A program made the translations under genes and the position numbers. Below are positions 63,637-64,000 of a DNA stretch of 64,000 bases, piece after piece (the first letter of the stretch is position 1; every line of letters begins with the position of its first letter). The notes below the pieces were generated by a model, which saw only the letters and a program-made list of their open reading frames with translations, had not been told where the DNA came from and ran no database searches. This DNA is from Ignavibacteria bacterium (GTDB lineage Bacteria; Bacteroidota; Ignavibacteria; Kapaibacteriales; UBA961): assembly GCA_947491315.1 (NCBI GenBank), contig CANLII010000007.1, forward strand, positions 1 through 64,000, written 5' to 3'.

Positions 63637-63644
63637 CAAAGATA
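63637..63644 (-). promoter_or_regulatory. Candidate -7 promoter box of metB
   Basis: On the minus strand TATCTTTG matches TAnnTTTG exactly, 35 nt before the metB ATG. No -33 element recognised. Confidence 0.5.
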
Positions 63645-63712
63645 CGGGAAAAAAAGCACTTTCTCGGCTTGAAACATAGCTGTAATTTACCAAGAACAAT
63701 GAGTACAATTAC

Positions 63713-64000
63713 ATGAAAACAAATGCCTTTTCCATCCTTTCATTCACCATGATATGCTGCATTGCATTGCTCATAGGTGGATGTTCGGAAGATTCTGTAG
63801 AACAGCATGATTCAAAGCAGATTTCAACAGTAAACTCAATGAAACATCCACTTCGGGAAAGAGATGATACATTATTGATGCCCTTGACGCCCAATACTGC
63901 ATGGTTTTTTGATATTTCTTATCAAGATGTGAATACAGGGAAATTTCTTGAGCCGAATGCGGATTTTCCATTTCCTTTGGGCGATACCCTTTATGTGCAT
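63713..64000 (+). CDS. Lipoprotein, 5' part only
   Basis: From ATG 63713 the frame is open to the window edge (96 codons). A lipoprotein signal is clear: hydrophobic residues 5-23 followed by LLIGGC (lipid-modified Cys at 24). The visible mature part is Asp/Glu-rich and contains a WFFDISYQDVNTGKF segment. No family recognised. It has no stop in the window. Divergent from metB. Confidence 0.75.
   Translation, partial: MKTNAFSILSFTMICCIALLIGGCSEDSVEQHDSKQISTVNSMKHPLRERDDTLLMPLTPNTAWFFDISYQDVNTGKFLEPNADFPFPLGDTLYVH

Noticed and set aside
1-64000. tRNA, rRNA, CRISPR array or insertion sequence
   Set aside because: Gaps between genes are short. I saw no T-loop-like GTTCGAATC motifs in intergenic DNA, no regularly spaced DNA repeats and no transposase-like protein. 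The large direct repeat has no terminal inverted repeats.

Overview
The window is about 64 kb of moderately AT-rich bacterial chromosome from the Bacteroidota/Chlorobiota (FCB) branch. Three lines of evidence point there. Several large secreted proteins end in a type IX secretion (T9SS) C-terminal sorting domain. Promoter -7 boxes of the Bacteroidota form TAnnTTTG recur 20-45 nt upstream of starts. Family choice is also typical: an omega-like RpoZ beside coaBC, a PruA-type dehydrogenase, an OmpA fused to a barrel-like domain, LptE, and a PdxB-like enzyme. The mixture of T9SS, DUF4397 and IgGFc-binding-like proteins resembles Kapabacteria/Ignavibacteria-type lineages, but this placement is inference. 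I see no rRNA, tRNA, CRISPR array, insertion sequence or prophage.

Left end (1-6980): two very long T9SS surface proteins in tandem. The last 2471 bp of each, coding sequence plus terminator, look identical in every stretch compared. The first copy is cut by the window edge. Then (7058-18049): HtrA protease, omega-like RNAP subunit, CoaBC, an RNase H-like protein, glycyl-tRNA synthetase, the Der GTPase, and two more T9SS cargo proteins (a gingipain-fold protein that seems to lack its catalytic dyad, and a DUF4397 protein).

18071-33905: membrane acyltransferase-like protein and SecA on the minus strand; a sugar epimerase, MiaA, ribosomal protein S1, a methylenetetrahydrofolate reductase fused to a homocysteine-methyltransferase domain without zinc cysteines, and a PaaN-type aldehyde dehydrogenase on the plus strand; PruA with a small membrane protein; gamma-carbonic anhydrase; TrpS.

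33991-48522: a translationally coupled trio (FAD oxidoreductase, AEC transporter, S41 protease); a remarkable OmpA-family protein with a perfect Cys-every-fifth-residue tract; MetG and OsmC; TPR protein with an orphan UgpC-type ATPase; an MsbA-like ABC exporter; a Crp/Fnr regulator heading a three-gene operon; LptE.

48571-64000: membrane glycosyltransferase, FAH-family hydrolase, UDP-glucuronate decarboxylase, NifU-like protein, a degenerate RNA pseudouridine synthase remnant, a secreted TPR protein, PdxB-like dehydrogenase, ACMSD with an oligopeptide ABC ATPase, RidA, then a minus-strand cluster metB - ftsW/rodA - asnB - beta-CASP hydrolase, and the start of a lipoprotein gene running off the right edge.

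Most of the window is housekeeping. The best candidates for something undescribed are the cysteine-pentad OmpA protein (37841-39724), the zinc-less MTHFR fusion (26575-28398), and the large perfect duplication at the left end.
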